Source: Deinococcus sp. Leaf326
Lineage (GTDB): Bacteria > Deinococcota > Deinococci > Deinococcales > Deinococcaceae
Length of the DNA: 64,000 bases
NCBI RefSeq assembly: GCF_001424185.1
Contig: NZ_LMOM01000001.1
Coordinates: 399,256 to 463,255 of the forward strand
Reading direction: 5' to 3'
In this document: piece by piece, positions 12,693 to 22,894 of the stretch
Layout: the number at the start of each line of letters is the position of its first letter
How positions within the stretch are numbered: the stretch's first letter is position 1
Notes under the pieces: generated by a model
What the model was told of the DNA's origin: nothing
Seen by the model: only the letters and a program-made list of their open reading frames with translations
The model's database searches: none
Position numbers and translations under genes: made by a program

Positions 12693-12730
12693 GTGTAGGC
12701 AGAACCACAGCGCAAAGCGGAGGCCTACGC
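12687..12730. terminator. weak stem-loop between convergent aldo/keto reductase and hcs
   Basis: GCGTAGG (12687-12693, containing the reductase stop codon) can pair with CCTACGC (12724-12730). An overlapping alternative left arm, GTAGGC, is also possible. The loop is long and there is no T-tract. Confidence 0.3.
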
Positions 12731-12759
12731 CCCCACTTTCGGTGTTCCTTATCGCCCGT

Positions 12760-14061
<1,302 letters not shown>

Positions 14062-14078
14062 TCACCCCCCCGATCCGC

Positions 14079-14084
14079 TATGCT
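14079..14084 (+). promoter_or_regulatory. -10 box (TATGCT) of lepB
   Basis: TATGCT ends 9 nt before the ATG at 14094, giving a near-leaderless message. It supports that start over an in-frame one at 13965, which would cross the hcs promoter. Confidence 0.55.
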
Positions 14085-14093
14085 CTGCGGTGC

Positions 14094-14873
14094 ATGACGC
14101 GACTTAGCAAAGCGGCCCCCGGCCCTCTTCAGAAGCTGTGGAAGGAACTGCTCGAACCCATCGTCTTCGCGGTGGTCATCACCCAGTTTCTGGCGACGCT
14201 GGTCGGTGTGGACGGCAACAGCATGATGCCCAACCTGCGCAACCGCGAGCGGGTGTTCGTGCCCAAATACGAGACCTGGCTGCACAAAGCGGGCGTCGGC
14301 AACTTCAGCCGGGGCGACATCGTGATCTTCAAGCCGCCGCGCAGCGCCGTAGGCGACCTTCCCAATCTCAACCGCAACTTCCTGGGCCTGTGGAACTACC
14401 GGCCCTTCCTCATCAAGCGCCTCATCGGGCTGCCCGGCGACCGCATCAGCATCGAGGGCGGCGAGGTCACGGTGAACGGCGCGCGGCTCGATTCGAGCTG
14501 GACGACCGACTACTGGCGTGAGCAGGGCTGCTGGGATACCCAGAGCGACCTCGCCAACAATGCCGCCTCGGGCCGGGCGGGCGCGCTGCAACCCGCCCAG
14601 GAAATCACCGTGCCGGCCGGGCACTACTTCGTGATGGGTGACAACCGCACCGAGAACGGCAGCGAGGACTCGCGTATGTTCGGCCCCGTAGAACTGCGCG
14701 ACATTGCCGGACGCGCGGCGGCCGTTGTGTGGCCCATCATGCGCAAGGCCAACGCCAAGTACGACTGCGCCAACGAGACGGTCGCGGAACTCAGTGGCCC
14801 CAACGTCCTGAACTGGCGCCTCCTGAGCCGTCCCGAGGGCTTCAGCGCCGTGCCGGCGCCCACCGGCCGGTAA
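14094..14873 (+). CDS. lepB: signal peptidase I
   Basis: A 259-residue type I leader peptidase that cleaves Sec and Tat signal peptides at the outer face of the inner membrane. One N-terminal membrane segment covers about residues 19-38. The catalytic Ser43 is in [10 protein letters not shown] and the catalytic Lys108 in [13 protein letters not shown]. The box D/E motif [10 protein letters not shown] and SEDSR follow. The family's usual length is 180-320, so it is complete. The stop codon TAA is part of the left arm of a perfect terminator hairpin. The gene is divergent from hcs and convergent with the DUF503 gene. Confidence 0.92.
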   Translation: MTRLSKAAPGPLQKLWKELLEPIVFAVVITQFLATLVGVDGNSMMPNLRNRERVFVPKYETWLHKAGVGNFSRGDIVIFKPPRSAVGDLPNLNRNFLGLWNYRPFLIKRLIGLPGDRISIEGGEVTVNGARLDSSWTTDYWREQGCWDTQSDLANNAASGRAGALQPAQEITVPAGHYFVMGDNRTENGSEDSRMFGPVELRDIAGRAAAVVWPIMRKANAKYDCANETVAELSGPNVLNWRLLSRPEGFSAVPAPTGR

Positions 14874-14935
14874 AACAGACTCAAAGGAGCGGCGGCCGGG
14901 AACACGTCCCGGCCGCCGCTCCTTTGAGTCTGTTT
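14873..14935. terminator. 29-bp perfect bidirectional terminator hairpin
   Basis: The left arm at 14873-14901 and the right arm at 14907-14935 are exact reverse complements (29 bp), around a 5-nt ACACG loop. The outer A3/T3 pairs give short T-runs in both directions. It serves the convergent lepB (stop codon overlaps by one base) and DUF503 (stop at 14941) genes. Confidence 0.85.
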
Positions 14936-14940
14936 CTGGC

Positions 14941-15270
14941 CTACTCCTCGTCGTCGTCGAGCGCGTCGCCTTCACCCAGCACGGTGATCTCCACGCTTTC
15001 CTCGGTAACGCGGTACTCGCCCTCGGCGGCGATGTAGTCGGCCGCCATCCGCAGGGTCTCCTCGACCCAGCCGTAATCGTTGCTCAGGGTCGCCACGCCG
15101 ATGACCTCCCAGTCGTGGGCGTCCAGGCCGTCGAGGCGGGCCACCGTCAGCGGAAAGCGCACCTTGAGACGTTCGACGACCGGGCGCACGATGGCGCGCT
15201 TCTCCTTGAGGTTGCTGACCCAGGGCATCTCGACCCGTACGGTCAGGACGCCCACGTAGCCCAGCGCCAC
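14941..15270 (-). CDS. DUF503 family protein
   Basis: A 109-residue small alpha/beta protein of the DUF503 (YlxP-like) family. [21 protein letters not shown] is the diagnostic opening and the middle [23 protein letters not shown] is also typical. The acidic tail LDDDEE is extra. Biochemical function is unknown, though YlxP is near rbfA in Gram-positives. The start is a GTG directly touching the TAG stop of the upstream HMA-like gene, implying translational coupling. It converges on lepB across the long perfect hairpin. Confidence 0.8.
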   Translation of the reverse strand: MALGYVGVLTVRVEMPWVSNLKEKRAIVRPVVERLKVRFPLTVARLDGLDAHDWEVIGVATLSNDYGWVEETLRMAADYIAAEGEYRVTEESVEITVLGEGDALDDDEE

Positions 15271-15498
<228 letters not shown>

Positions 15499-15504
15499 GG
15501 GGGC

Positions 15505-15510
15505 AGTATA
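15505..15510 (-). promoter_or_regulatory. leaderless -10 box (TATACT) of the HMA-like/DUF503 pair
   Basis: TATACT ends 6 nt before the ATG at 15498. This is the best-matching leaderless -10 in the window. Confidence 0.6.
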
Positions 15511-15550
15511 GGCCCCGCGGGGACCGTGCCAGAGCGAATCCCGCCGCTTT

Positions 15551-16060
15551 TCAGGGCCCTTCTTCGGGCCGCAGCCGCTCGCCGGGCGCCGTCTGCGCGC
15601 GGGTGCCCAGGTGCACGACACCGTACTGCCCCACCACGCGGGCCTCCTCGGCGCGGGCGGCGTTGTTCAGCTCCGGGGTCAGGGGCAGGTGGATCTCGTA
15701 GACGGCCGTGTCGTAGGCACTCTTGACCACGGCGTGCAGCAGCCCGCTCGCCGCTTCCCCGGCCAGTTCAGGGGCGGCGCCGGGGGCCAGGGCCAGGGTC
15801 CGCACGAAGACGAGCGGGCGGTCGCCCTGCCACACGCTCTGCGCGAAGACGAAGCCGCGCACTTCGCCGCCGTCGTCGGCCAGGAAGGAATGTTCGCTGC
15901 GCTCGTAGAACTTGAGGGCCGGCAGGCTGGTGCTCAGGCGGCTCTCGCGTTCCCGCTCGGGCAGCGTGTCGAAGGCGGGGTCCAGCGCCCGCTGCGCGGC
16001 GAGGTCCAGCGCCGCGAGCGCGTCGTAGTCGTGTTCGGTCAGGGTACGGAAACGCAGCAT
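15551..16060 (-). CDS. DUF1999 family GNAT-fold protein
   Basis: A 169-residue protein matching the Deinococcus-Thermus DUF1999 family, whose Thermus member has a GNAT-like alpha/beta fold. Conserved stretches are [36 protein letters not shown] and [20 protein letters not shown] classic acetyl-CoA R/QXXGXG/A loop is not obvious, so acetyltransferase activity is not assured. The start has TAGCCT 6 nt upstream. Confidence 0.75.
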   Translation of the reverse strand: MLRFRTLTEHDYDALAALDLAAQRALDPAFDTLPERERESRLSTSLPALKFYERSEHSFLADDGGEVRGFVFAQSVWQGDRPLVFVRTLALAPGAAPELAGEAASGLLHAVVKSAYDTAVYEIHLPLTPELNNAARAEEARVVGQYGVVHLGTRAQTAPGERLRPEEGP

Positions 16061-16066
16061 GGCCGC

Positions 16067-16072
16067 AGGCTA
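16067..16072 (-). promoter_or_regulatory. leaderless -10 box (TAGCCT) of the DUF1999 gene
   Basis: TAGCCT on the minus strand ends 6 nt before the ATG at 16060. Confidence 0.55.
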
Positions 16073-16138
16073 GCAAGTCGCGGGGGCCAGAGCGACCGCG
16101 CCCCCCGGTCAAGGCCGCCCCACCTGGGGCCGGAAGAC

Positions 16139-17203
16139 TCAGGGCCGCGTGTTCAGGTCGGTGCCGAACTCCTCGTTGAAGAACACGGCGAGGCGCTGGG
16201 CGAACCGCTGGTGCGCGAAGGAACTGGGGTGAACGCCGTCGAGGCTGAACGACCGCCCGAAGGGAGCCGACGCCGTCGGGATCAGCGGGCGGCCCGGCAG
16301 GGTGTCGAGGACCGGATTGACGTCGAACACCGGTACCCCGTTGGCGGCGGCCAGCTCACGGATCACGCCGTTGTAGCCGTTCACGATCTGCTGGGCCCGG
16401 GCATACTCCGCCGCCGTCAGGGCGCTGGGCGAGGTACACGACAAGGGCTTCTCGCGGGTGGCGCCCGCGATCACGGCGCTGCCGAAATACACTTCCTGGC
16501 CCTGGCAGCTCTGGTCCACCACGCCGGCCAGCCGCAGCAGCCGCACCGGAATCAGGGCCGGCACCCGCGTCACATCCGGAATGGTCATCACCACGAGGTG
16601 TTCGACGCCGCCGCTGAGCAGGCGGTCGAGCAGCGTGGCGTAGGCCTGCCGGAACTCGGGCAGCGGGGTGGACTGGCCGGGGTCGCCCCGCAGTGTGGGC
16701 AGCAGCACGTCATTGTTGCCGATCCACAGCGTCACGAACAGGGGCCGGCGGGCCAGCGCGGCCTCGATCTGGGTGGTCCCCGCTCCCAGGATGACGCGGT
16801 AGAGGTCGGCGTCGTAGAGCTGCGGGTCCGGGTTCCTGACCTGGGTGTCGGTACTTTCCAGCACGTCGGCGACCTTTGCGCCGGGTATGGCGACCACGGG
16901 CGAGACCACGCCGGGCGTGCGCAGCGTGCAGTTCTTGGTCCCCTGAACCCCGACGGGCGGCGGGCAGCCGGGGGCGTTCACCTCCGGCATGGGGATGTCG
17001 AGGCCACCCCGCTGGCCCAGCAGGCGCGCATAGGACGCCCGCTGCGACTCGGCCGTCAGCCCGCCCGACTGGAACCCGGCGGTGATGCTATCGCCCATCG
17101 CCACATAGCGCGTGAAAGGTGTGGCGTCCGGGCGGCTGCCCTGGGTCGGGGCGGGCGCGCAGGCGCCAAGAAGCAGAAGAAGGGTCGCCAGGGTCCGTTT
17201 CAT
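16139..17203 (-). CDS. SGNH/GDSL-family hydrolase lipoprotein
   Basis: A 354-residue exported lipoprotein with signal peptide MKRTLATLLLLLGAC and lipobox LGAC (Cys15). The catalytic block I motif AMGDSITAGF supplies the Ser, block III WIGNNDVL supplies the Asn, and block V DGVHPSSFAHQ supplies the Asp-His pair. It is probably an esterase or lipase at the outer surface or periplasm. Four cysteines in the mature part may form disulfides. GGAGG stands 8 nt before the ATG. A TATGCT at 17264-17269 could be its -10, giving a leader of about 54 nt. Confidence 0.82.
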   Translation of the reverse strand: MKRTLATLLLLLGACAPAPTQGSRPDATPFTRYVAMGDSITAGFQSGGLTAESQRASYARLLGQRGGLDIPMPEVNAPGCPPPVGVQGTKNCTLRTPGVVSPVVAIPGAKVADVLESTDTQVRNPDPQLYDADLYRVILGAGTTQIEAALARRPLFVTLWIGNNDVLLPTLRGDPGQSTPLPEFRQAYATLLDRLLSGGVEHLVVMTIPDVTRVPALIPVRLLRLAGVVDQSCQGQEVYFGSAVIAGATREKPLSCTSPSALTAAEYARAQQIVNGYNGVIRELAAANGVPVFDVNPVLDTLPGRPLIPTASAPFGRSFSLDGVHPSSFAHQRFAQRLAVFFNEEFGTDLNTRP

Positions 17204-17392
17204 GGGTCAGGCCTCCAGAAGGTAGGGAATGGACCGCAAAGTACCGGCGGTCCGTCTGGGCCGAGCATATCCTGCACTCTCCACCCAGCCTGACCCGAAT
17301 CTGGTCCCTGATCCGTCAGGATGAATGATCGGTGAGGACAGTCTGCGCCGGAGCTGTGTACCGCCCCCACCCCTGATCGGCTCCGGCCCGGG

Positions 17393-17938
17393 CTACTCGG
17401 GCTTGGCCTGCCCGTAGGCCGCTGCCTCACCTGCGTCGCCTTCCCCGTCCAGAATGAGCTGCACGAACACGAGGTCGAGCCAGCGGCCGAACTTGCGCCC
17501 GACCTGAGGCATATGCGCCACCGGCACGAAGCCGAAGCGTTCATGAAAGCGCAGGCTGCCGGCATTCTCGGCGTCGATGCCGCCGACCAGCACATGCAGG
17601 CCCATCTTCCGGGCCTCGGCGATCAGGGGGACCATCAGGGCTGTGCCCAGGCCGCCGCCGCGCACGCCTTCACGGATGTAGACGCTGTGCTCGGCGGTGG
17701 TGTCGAACCCCGCCTTGCCCCGGAACGGCCCGAAGGTGGAGAAGCCCACGACCTCGCCGCCCTCCTCGGCGACGAGGACCGGCCAGCCTCCCGCTTCCTT
17801 CTGGTCGAACCACTCCAGACGCGACTCGAACGTCACGGGTTCGAGGTCGTAGCTGGCGGTGGTGTGCAGGACGGCGCCGTTGTAGATCTCCAGGAGGGCG
17901 GGCACGTCGTCGCGGCGGGCAGGGCGCACTTGAGGCAT
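17393..17938 (-). CDS. GNAT N-acetyltransferase (phosphinothricin/methionine-sulfone type)
   Basis: A 181-residue GNAT protein. VRPARRDDVPALLEIYNGAV opens the fold, TASYDLEPVTFESR is the substrate side typical of PAT/MddA/YncA enzymes, and SVYIREGVRGGGLGTALM is the acetyl-CoA pyrophosphate loop. It ends in GFVPVAHMPQVGRKFGRWLDLVFVQ. It probably acetylates small amines such as methionine derivatives or glufosinate-like molecules. The ATG at 17938 is favoured over a TTG at 17947 because TACCTT lies 7 nt before it and the TTG falls inside that box. Confidence 0.82.
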   Translation of the reverse strand: MPQVRPARRDDVPALLEIYNGAVLHTTASYDLEPVTFESRLEWFDQKEAGGWPVLVAEEGGEVVGFSTFGPFRGKAGFDTTAEHSVYIREGVRGGGLGTALMVPLIAEARKMGLHVLVGGIDAENAGSLRFHERFGFVPVAHMPQVGRKFGRWLDLVFVQLILDGEGDAGEAAAYGQAKPE

Positions 17939-17945
17939 GAGGCGC

Positions 17946-17951
17946 AAGGTA
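17946..17951 (-). promoter_or_regulatory. leaderless -10 box (TACCTT) of the GNAT gene
   Basis: TACCTT ends 7 nt before the ATG at 17938 and decides that start. Confidence 0.5.
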
Positions 17952-17985
17952 GAGCATCAGGGCTCGCCGGGCGCCGGGCCGGCCC

Positions 17986-18966
17986 TCAGAGCTTGAGGTC
18001 GCTCTCCCCCTTCCCGAACTTCTCCTCCAGAAAACGCTGGTGGGTCAGGAGGTCGTCGCCCCCAGCCCGCAGCGCCCGGCCCAGGATGTCCTGCGTGGCG
18101 TCGAGCAGCAGGTCAAGCTGTTCACGCAGCAGGTCGCGCCCGGTCTTGCCGTCCTGAAGGGGCTCGCTGGCCGCCAGGGTGGGGGGCAGCCGCAGGTAGG
18201 CCTGCACGGCGCTGGGGGCGTATTCCTCGCGTACCGCCCGCGCGAGATAGGCGGCCTCGCTGCCCTGCTGCCCCAGGCCCTGAAGGTAGGTCAGCGCCTC
18301 ACGGGTCCGCAGATTCAGCGCCGCGAGCTGCGCGCGGGCCTCGCCGGGCAGCCGTTGGTCATGCAGGTAGCCGGTCAGGAGGTCCGGCGACGCGGCCGGG
18401 GCGGGCGGCGGGGCGGCCGGTTCCTCGGCCTGGCGGTGACGCTCGCGGCGGGCTTCGCGGCGCTCCTCCCGGCGTTCCCGGCGGCGGCTGCGGCCCCCGG
18501 CCTCCACGAGTTCACGCTCCTCCTCGCCCAGGCGCGGCATCGCCTCGGCGCCGGTCTCGCCGGGCAGAGCGGCGCGGCCCGCGAAGCCGCCGCCCAGCAC
18601 GCCGGGTACAGCGGCGGGCCCATTCTTGAAGAGAGAGGGCAGCACGGACGTGAAGAACCAGACCGCCGCCATGACAAGAAGCGGAAACACCAGCCAGGAC
18701 GCTCCGGTCACCATGAACGCCAGTCCGGCGACGAGCCCCGTGAGCAGCGACGGCCAGTGCCGGACCCAGCTGCGCCCGAACGCCTCCGAGCCGAAGAAGC
18801 CCAGCAGCATACCCGCCGCCGGGTGCACGACCCAGTCGGCTCCCAGAAAGGCAGTTACGAGAATCAGGACCGCGGCCAGGGCCAGCGGCCGGGGATCGCG
18901 CCCCAGCGGAGAAAAGATCACGCGCCCGTAGAAGACCAGGGCGAAGACGGCCAGGAGACTGATCAT
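17986..18966 (-). CDS. XpaC-like (5-bromo-4-chloroindolyl phosphate hydrolysis family) membrane protein
   Basis: A 326-residue protein. Three or four hydrophobic segments lie in the first 120 residues, then an Arg/Glu-rich cytosolic linker (around RRRERREERREARRERHRQ) and an alpha-helical C-terminus. The end, YLRLPPTLAASEPLQDGKTG then LDLLLDATQDIL, resembles the XpaC domain, where these proteins often partner TelA. No TelA gene is nearby. The ATG at 18966 has neither a clear -10 nor a Shine-Dalgarno. An in-frame GTG at 19143 would add 59 residues with one more hydrophobic stretch, but that segment has weaker codon bias and promoter-like TATACC/TATGCA. Family call moderate. Confidence 0.6.
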   Translation of the reverse strand: MISLLAVFALVFYGRVIFSPLGRDPRPLALAAVLILVTAFLGADWVVHPAAGMLLGFFGSEAFGRSWVRHWPSLLTGLVAGLAFMVTGASWLVFPLLVMAAVWFFTSVLPSLFKNGPAAVPGVLGGGFAGRAALPGETGAEAMPRLGEEERELVEAGGRSRRRERREERREARRERHRQAEEPAAPPPAPAASPDLLTGYLHDQRLPGEARAQLAALNLRTREALTYLQGLGQQGSEAAYLARAVREEYAPSAVQAYLRLPPTLAASEPLQDGKTGRDLLREQLDLLLDATQDILGRALRAGGDDLLTHQRFLEEKFGKGESDLKL

Positions 18967-19186
18967 GATCGGGGCAGTGCGGGGAGAAAGCGGGGTTGCA
19001 TACGCCAAGGTATACGCCCAGAACGCGGTGGAGGTTGCAAAGTACGCCACGGCGACCGGCCGCTCAGCCCACAGCGGCGGAGAGTGGACCGCGCCGAGTT
19101 CGGGGTCACAGCGCTGGAGGGGCGGCCTGACAGCATTGCCCACGTCCCTGCGCCAGACGAACAGGTGGCCGTGCTGGTAGCCAGTC

Positions 19187-19471
19187 CTACCCCAGACCCA
19201 GGGTCAGCGTCACCTCGGCGCCTATCTCCAGCCCCTCGGCGCGGCGCACGGCGTCCCGGACCGGCACGAGGTACGTTCCCTGGCGGGGAAAGAGCGAGGT
19301 TGTCCAGATCGTTTCGCCCACCTGCACCCGCACCGGCACGGCGCCCCAGCCGTAGCTCAGCAGCCGGGCCGCCTCCCTGATCTGCGCGGCCGACTCGGGC
19401 GGCACCGCCACGAAATAGTAGGGCGCCGGACCGCGCCACTCGGTCAGGGGGCCACTGAAGTTCAGCTGCAT
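19187..19471 (-). CDS. DUF1905 domain-containing protein
   Basis: A 94-residue small beta-barrel protein of the DUF1905 type. FSGPLTEWRGPAPYYFVAVP, then GWGAVPVRVQVGETIWTTSLFPR, then GTYLVPVRDAVRRAEG with GAEVTLTLGL is the family pattern. Function is unknown. It lies upstream of and in the same direction as the XpaC-like gene, 220 nt away. The ATG at 19471 has TACACT 7 nt upstream, so the longer in-frame start at 19501 is rejected. Confidence 0.78.
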   Translation of the reverse strand: MQLNFSGPLTEWRGPAPYYFVAVPPESAAQIREAARLLSYGWGAVPVRVQVGETIWTTSLFPRQGTYLVPVRDAVRRAEGLEIGAEVTLTLGLG

Positions 19472-19478
19472 GGGAGAA

Positions 19479-19484
19479 AGTGTA
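19479..19484 (-). promoter_or_regulatory. leaderless -10 box (TACACT) of the DUF1905 gene
   Basis: TACACT ends 7 nt before the ATG at 19471. Confidence 0.55.
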
Positions 19485-19510
19485 GGAGAGGCGGAAAGCA
19501 CATGACAGAA

Positions 19511-19543
19511 GGGCCGGGCACACCACGAGGGAGTGCCCGGCCC
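19511..19543 (-). terminator. terminator hairpin after typA
   Basis: GGGCCGGGCAC (19511-19521) and GTGCCCGGCCC (19533-19543) form a perfect 11-bp stem with an 11-nt loop, 22 nt after the typA stop. The T-rich flank (TTGTTTTT) is on the plus-strand side, so it may act in either direction. Confidence 0.6.
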
Positions 19544-19565
19544 GAATTGTTTTTGCCGCTCCAGC

Positions 19566-21347
<1,782 letters not shown>

Positions 21348-21493
21348 AGTAGTTTTCCGTCCTTTTTCCCGCCTGGACACGTCTGGTGGCCTTCGCTCCT
21401 GGGCGGGAGAAGGCAGTCGCGCGGTGTCCAACCGGCAATGAAGCTTCCAAAACAAAGCCCGCCTCACAACACCTCCGTGGGCGGGACACCCAA
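21348..21493 (-). promoter_or_regulatory. structured 5' leader of typA with four alternating CCCGCC/GGCGGG segments
   Basis: In transcription order the leader holds CCCGCC (21485-21480), GGCGGG (21463-21458), CCCGCC (21407-21402) and GGCGGG (21373-21368). The first pair, extended by CAC/GTG, makes a hairpin followed by CTTTGTTTT, like an intrinsic terminator. The middle two can pair instead, which would break that hairpin. The last segment abuts the AAGGA ribosome-binding site. This suggests attenuation or translational control, inferred from sequence only. Confidence 0.4.
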
Positions 21494-21499
21494 CCGGAG

Positions 21500-21508
21500 A
21501 TTCTATCA
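21500..21508 (-). promoter_or_regulatory. extended -10 promoter of typA (TGATAGAAT)
   Basis: On the minus strand TGATAGAAT matches an extended -10 (TGN plus TAGAAT). The start would be near 21493, leaving a leader of roughly 146 nt before the ATG. No convincing -35 was seen. Confidence 0.5.
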
Positions 21509-21577
21509 GAACGGCGGCGAAAAAGGTTCAGGGCCGTGTCACGTTCTACCGGGGGGGTCCGGGCAGCCGGGCGCCGT

Positions 21578-21583
21578 TATCCT
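21578..21583 (+). promoter_or_regulatory. leaderless -10 box (TATCCT) of deoC
   Basis: TATCCT ends 7 nt before the ATG at 21591. Confidence 0.55.
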
Positions 21584-21590
21584 GGGCACC

Positions 21591-22265
21591 ATGCAACTCT
21601 CCCCCTACATCGACCACACGCTGCTCAAGGCCACCGCCACGAGCGCCGACATCCGCCAGTTGTGCGCCGAGGCCCGCGAGCACCGGTTCTATGCCGTGTG
21701 CGTCAACCCTGTGTTCATTCCGCTGTGTGCCGCGGAGCTGGAAGGCAGCGGCGTGAAGATCGCGACCGTGTGCGGCTTTCCGCTCGGGGCCGTGAGCAGC
21801 GATCAAAAGGCCATCGAGGCGCGCCTGAGTGCTGAGGCCGGGGCCGACGAGATCGACATGGTCATCCACATCGGAGCGGCCCTGGAAGGCGACTGGGACG
21901 CCGTGGAGGCCGATGTGCGCGCGGTGCGCCGGGCCATTCCCGAGCAGGTGCTCAAGGTCATCATCGAGACCTGCTACCTGAACGACGACCAGAAGCGCGG
22001 CGCGACCGAGGCGGCCGTGCGCGGCGGCGCCGACTTCGTCAAGACGAGCACCGGCTTCGGCACGGGCGGCGCGACCCTGGAGGACGTGCACCTGATGAAT
22101 GGGGTCATTGCCGGCCGCGCCAGGATCAAGGCGGCAGGCGGCGTGCGGACCCCCGCCGACGCGCAGGCCATGATCGAGGCCGGCGCGGACCGCCTGGGCA
22201 CCTCAGGCGGCGTGGCCCTGGTCGCGGGCGCCGGGCAGTCCGGGGAGGCCAGCAGTGGCTACTGA
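21591..22265 (+). CDS. deoC: deoxyribose-phosphate aldolase
   Basis: A 224-residue class I aldolase that splits 2-deoxyribose-5-phosphate into glyceraldehyde-3-phosphate and acetaldehyde in deoxynucleoside salvage. Opening IDHTLLKATAT, the Schiff-base Lys in DFVKTSTGFGTGGAT, and the second Lys in RIKAAGGVRTPADA are all present. The start at 21591 has a leaderless -10. A 713-residue open frame around it is a GC artefact. Its last 11 nt overlap the GTG start of maf, so the two genes are an operon. Confidence 0.93.
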   Translation: MQLSPYIDHTLLKATATSADIRQLCAEAREHRFYAVCVNPVFIPLCAAELEGSGVKIATVCGFPLGAVSSDQKAIEARLSAEAGADEIDMVIHIGAALEGDWDAVEADVRAVRRAIPEQVLKVIIETCYLNDDQKRGATEAAVRGGADFVKTSTGFGTGGATLEDVHLMNGVIAGRARIKAAGGVRTPADAQAMIEAGADRLGTSGGVALVAGAGQSGEASSGY

Positions 22266-22851
22266 CCTGCATGTCGTCCTGGCCTCGGGCAGCCCGCGCC
22301 GCCGCGAACTGCTGGGCAATCTGGGCGTGGCCTTCGAGGTTGTCGTGAGCGGCGAGGCCGAGGACAGCACCGAGAGCGATCCCGCGCGGCTTGCGGGCGA
22401 ACTGGCCGGGGACAAGGCCCGCGCGGTCGCGGCGCAGCGCCTGGACGCCGTGGTCATCGCGGCCGACACGGTCGTCGCGCAGGGCGCCCTGCTGCTCGCC
22501 AAGCCCGCGACCGCCGAGGAGAACGTGGCCTTTCTGCGCGAGCTGTCGGGCCGCACCCATCAGGTCTACACCGGGGTCAGCGTGATCTCGCCCGGCGGGC
22601 AGTGGTCGGGCGTGGAGCGCACCGACGTGACCTTCCGGACCCTGACCGACGCCGAGATGAGCTACTACGCCGCGACCGGCGAAGGACTGGACAAGGCGGG
22701 CGGTTACGGTCTCCAGGGCATCGGCATGGCGCTGGTGCAGCGTCTCGACGGCGACTCCTCGAACGTGATCGGCTTTCCGCTCGCGCTGGTCATCCGCCTG
22801 CTCAGGAACGCGGGCGTGCCGGTCTTCGGGGAGGGCCGCCAGGAAGCCTAG
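22255..22851 (+). CDS. maf: Maf family nucleoside triphosphate pyrophosphatase
   Basis: A 198-residue Maf protein. These hydrolyse non-canonical or selected NTPs (dTTP/UTP type) to monophosphates and are linked to septum or stress phenotypes. VLASGSPRRRELL is the substrate loop, VIAADTVV holds the catalytic Asp, and GKAGGYGLQGIG-like DKAGGYGLQGIG with FPLALV completes the family pattern. The start is GTG at 22255, inside the 3' end of deoC. It ends 12 nt before a convergent terminator hairpin. Confidence 0.92.
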   Translation: MATDLHVVLASGSPRRRELLGNLGVAFEVVVSGEAEDSTESDPARLAGELAGDKARAVAAQRLDAVVIAADTVVAQGALLLAKPATAEENVAFLRELSGRTHQVYTGVSVISPGGQWSGVERTDVTFRTLTDAEMSYYAATGEGLDKAGGYGLQGIGMALVQRLDGDSSNVIGFPLALVIRLLRNAGVPVFGEGRQEA

Positions 22852-22863
22852 GCGGGCGCCTCT

Positions 22864-22894
22864 GGGGGCGCAGAGGTCATTCCTCTGCGCCCCC
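22864..22894. terminator. 13-bp perfect hairpin with the tilS-tadA stop codon in its loop
   Basis: GGGGGCGCAGAGG (22864-22876) and CCTCTGCGCCCCC (22882-22894) pair perfectly around TCATT. The minus-strand TGA stop of the tilS-tadA gene is in the loop, so one arm is coding. It serves the convergent maf and tilS-tadA genes. Confidence 0.75.

Noticed and set aside
18967..19143. N-terminal extension of the XpaC-like protein
   Set aside because: Codon bias is weaker than in the gene body and TATACC/TATGCA promoter-like sequence lies within; kept only as an alternative start.
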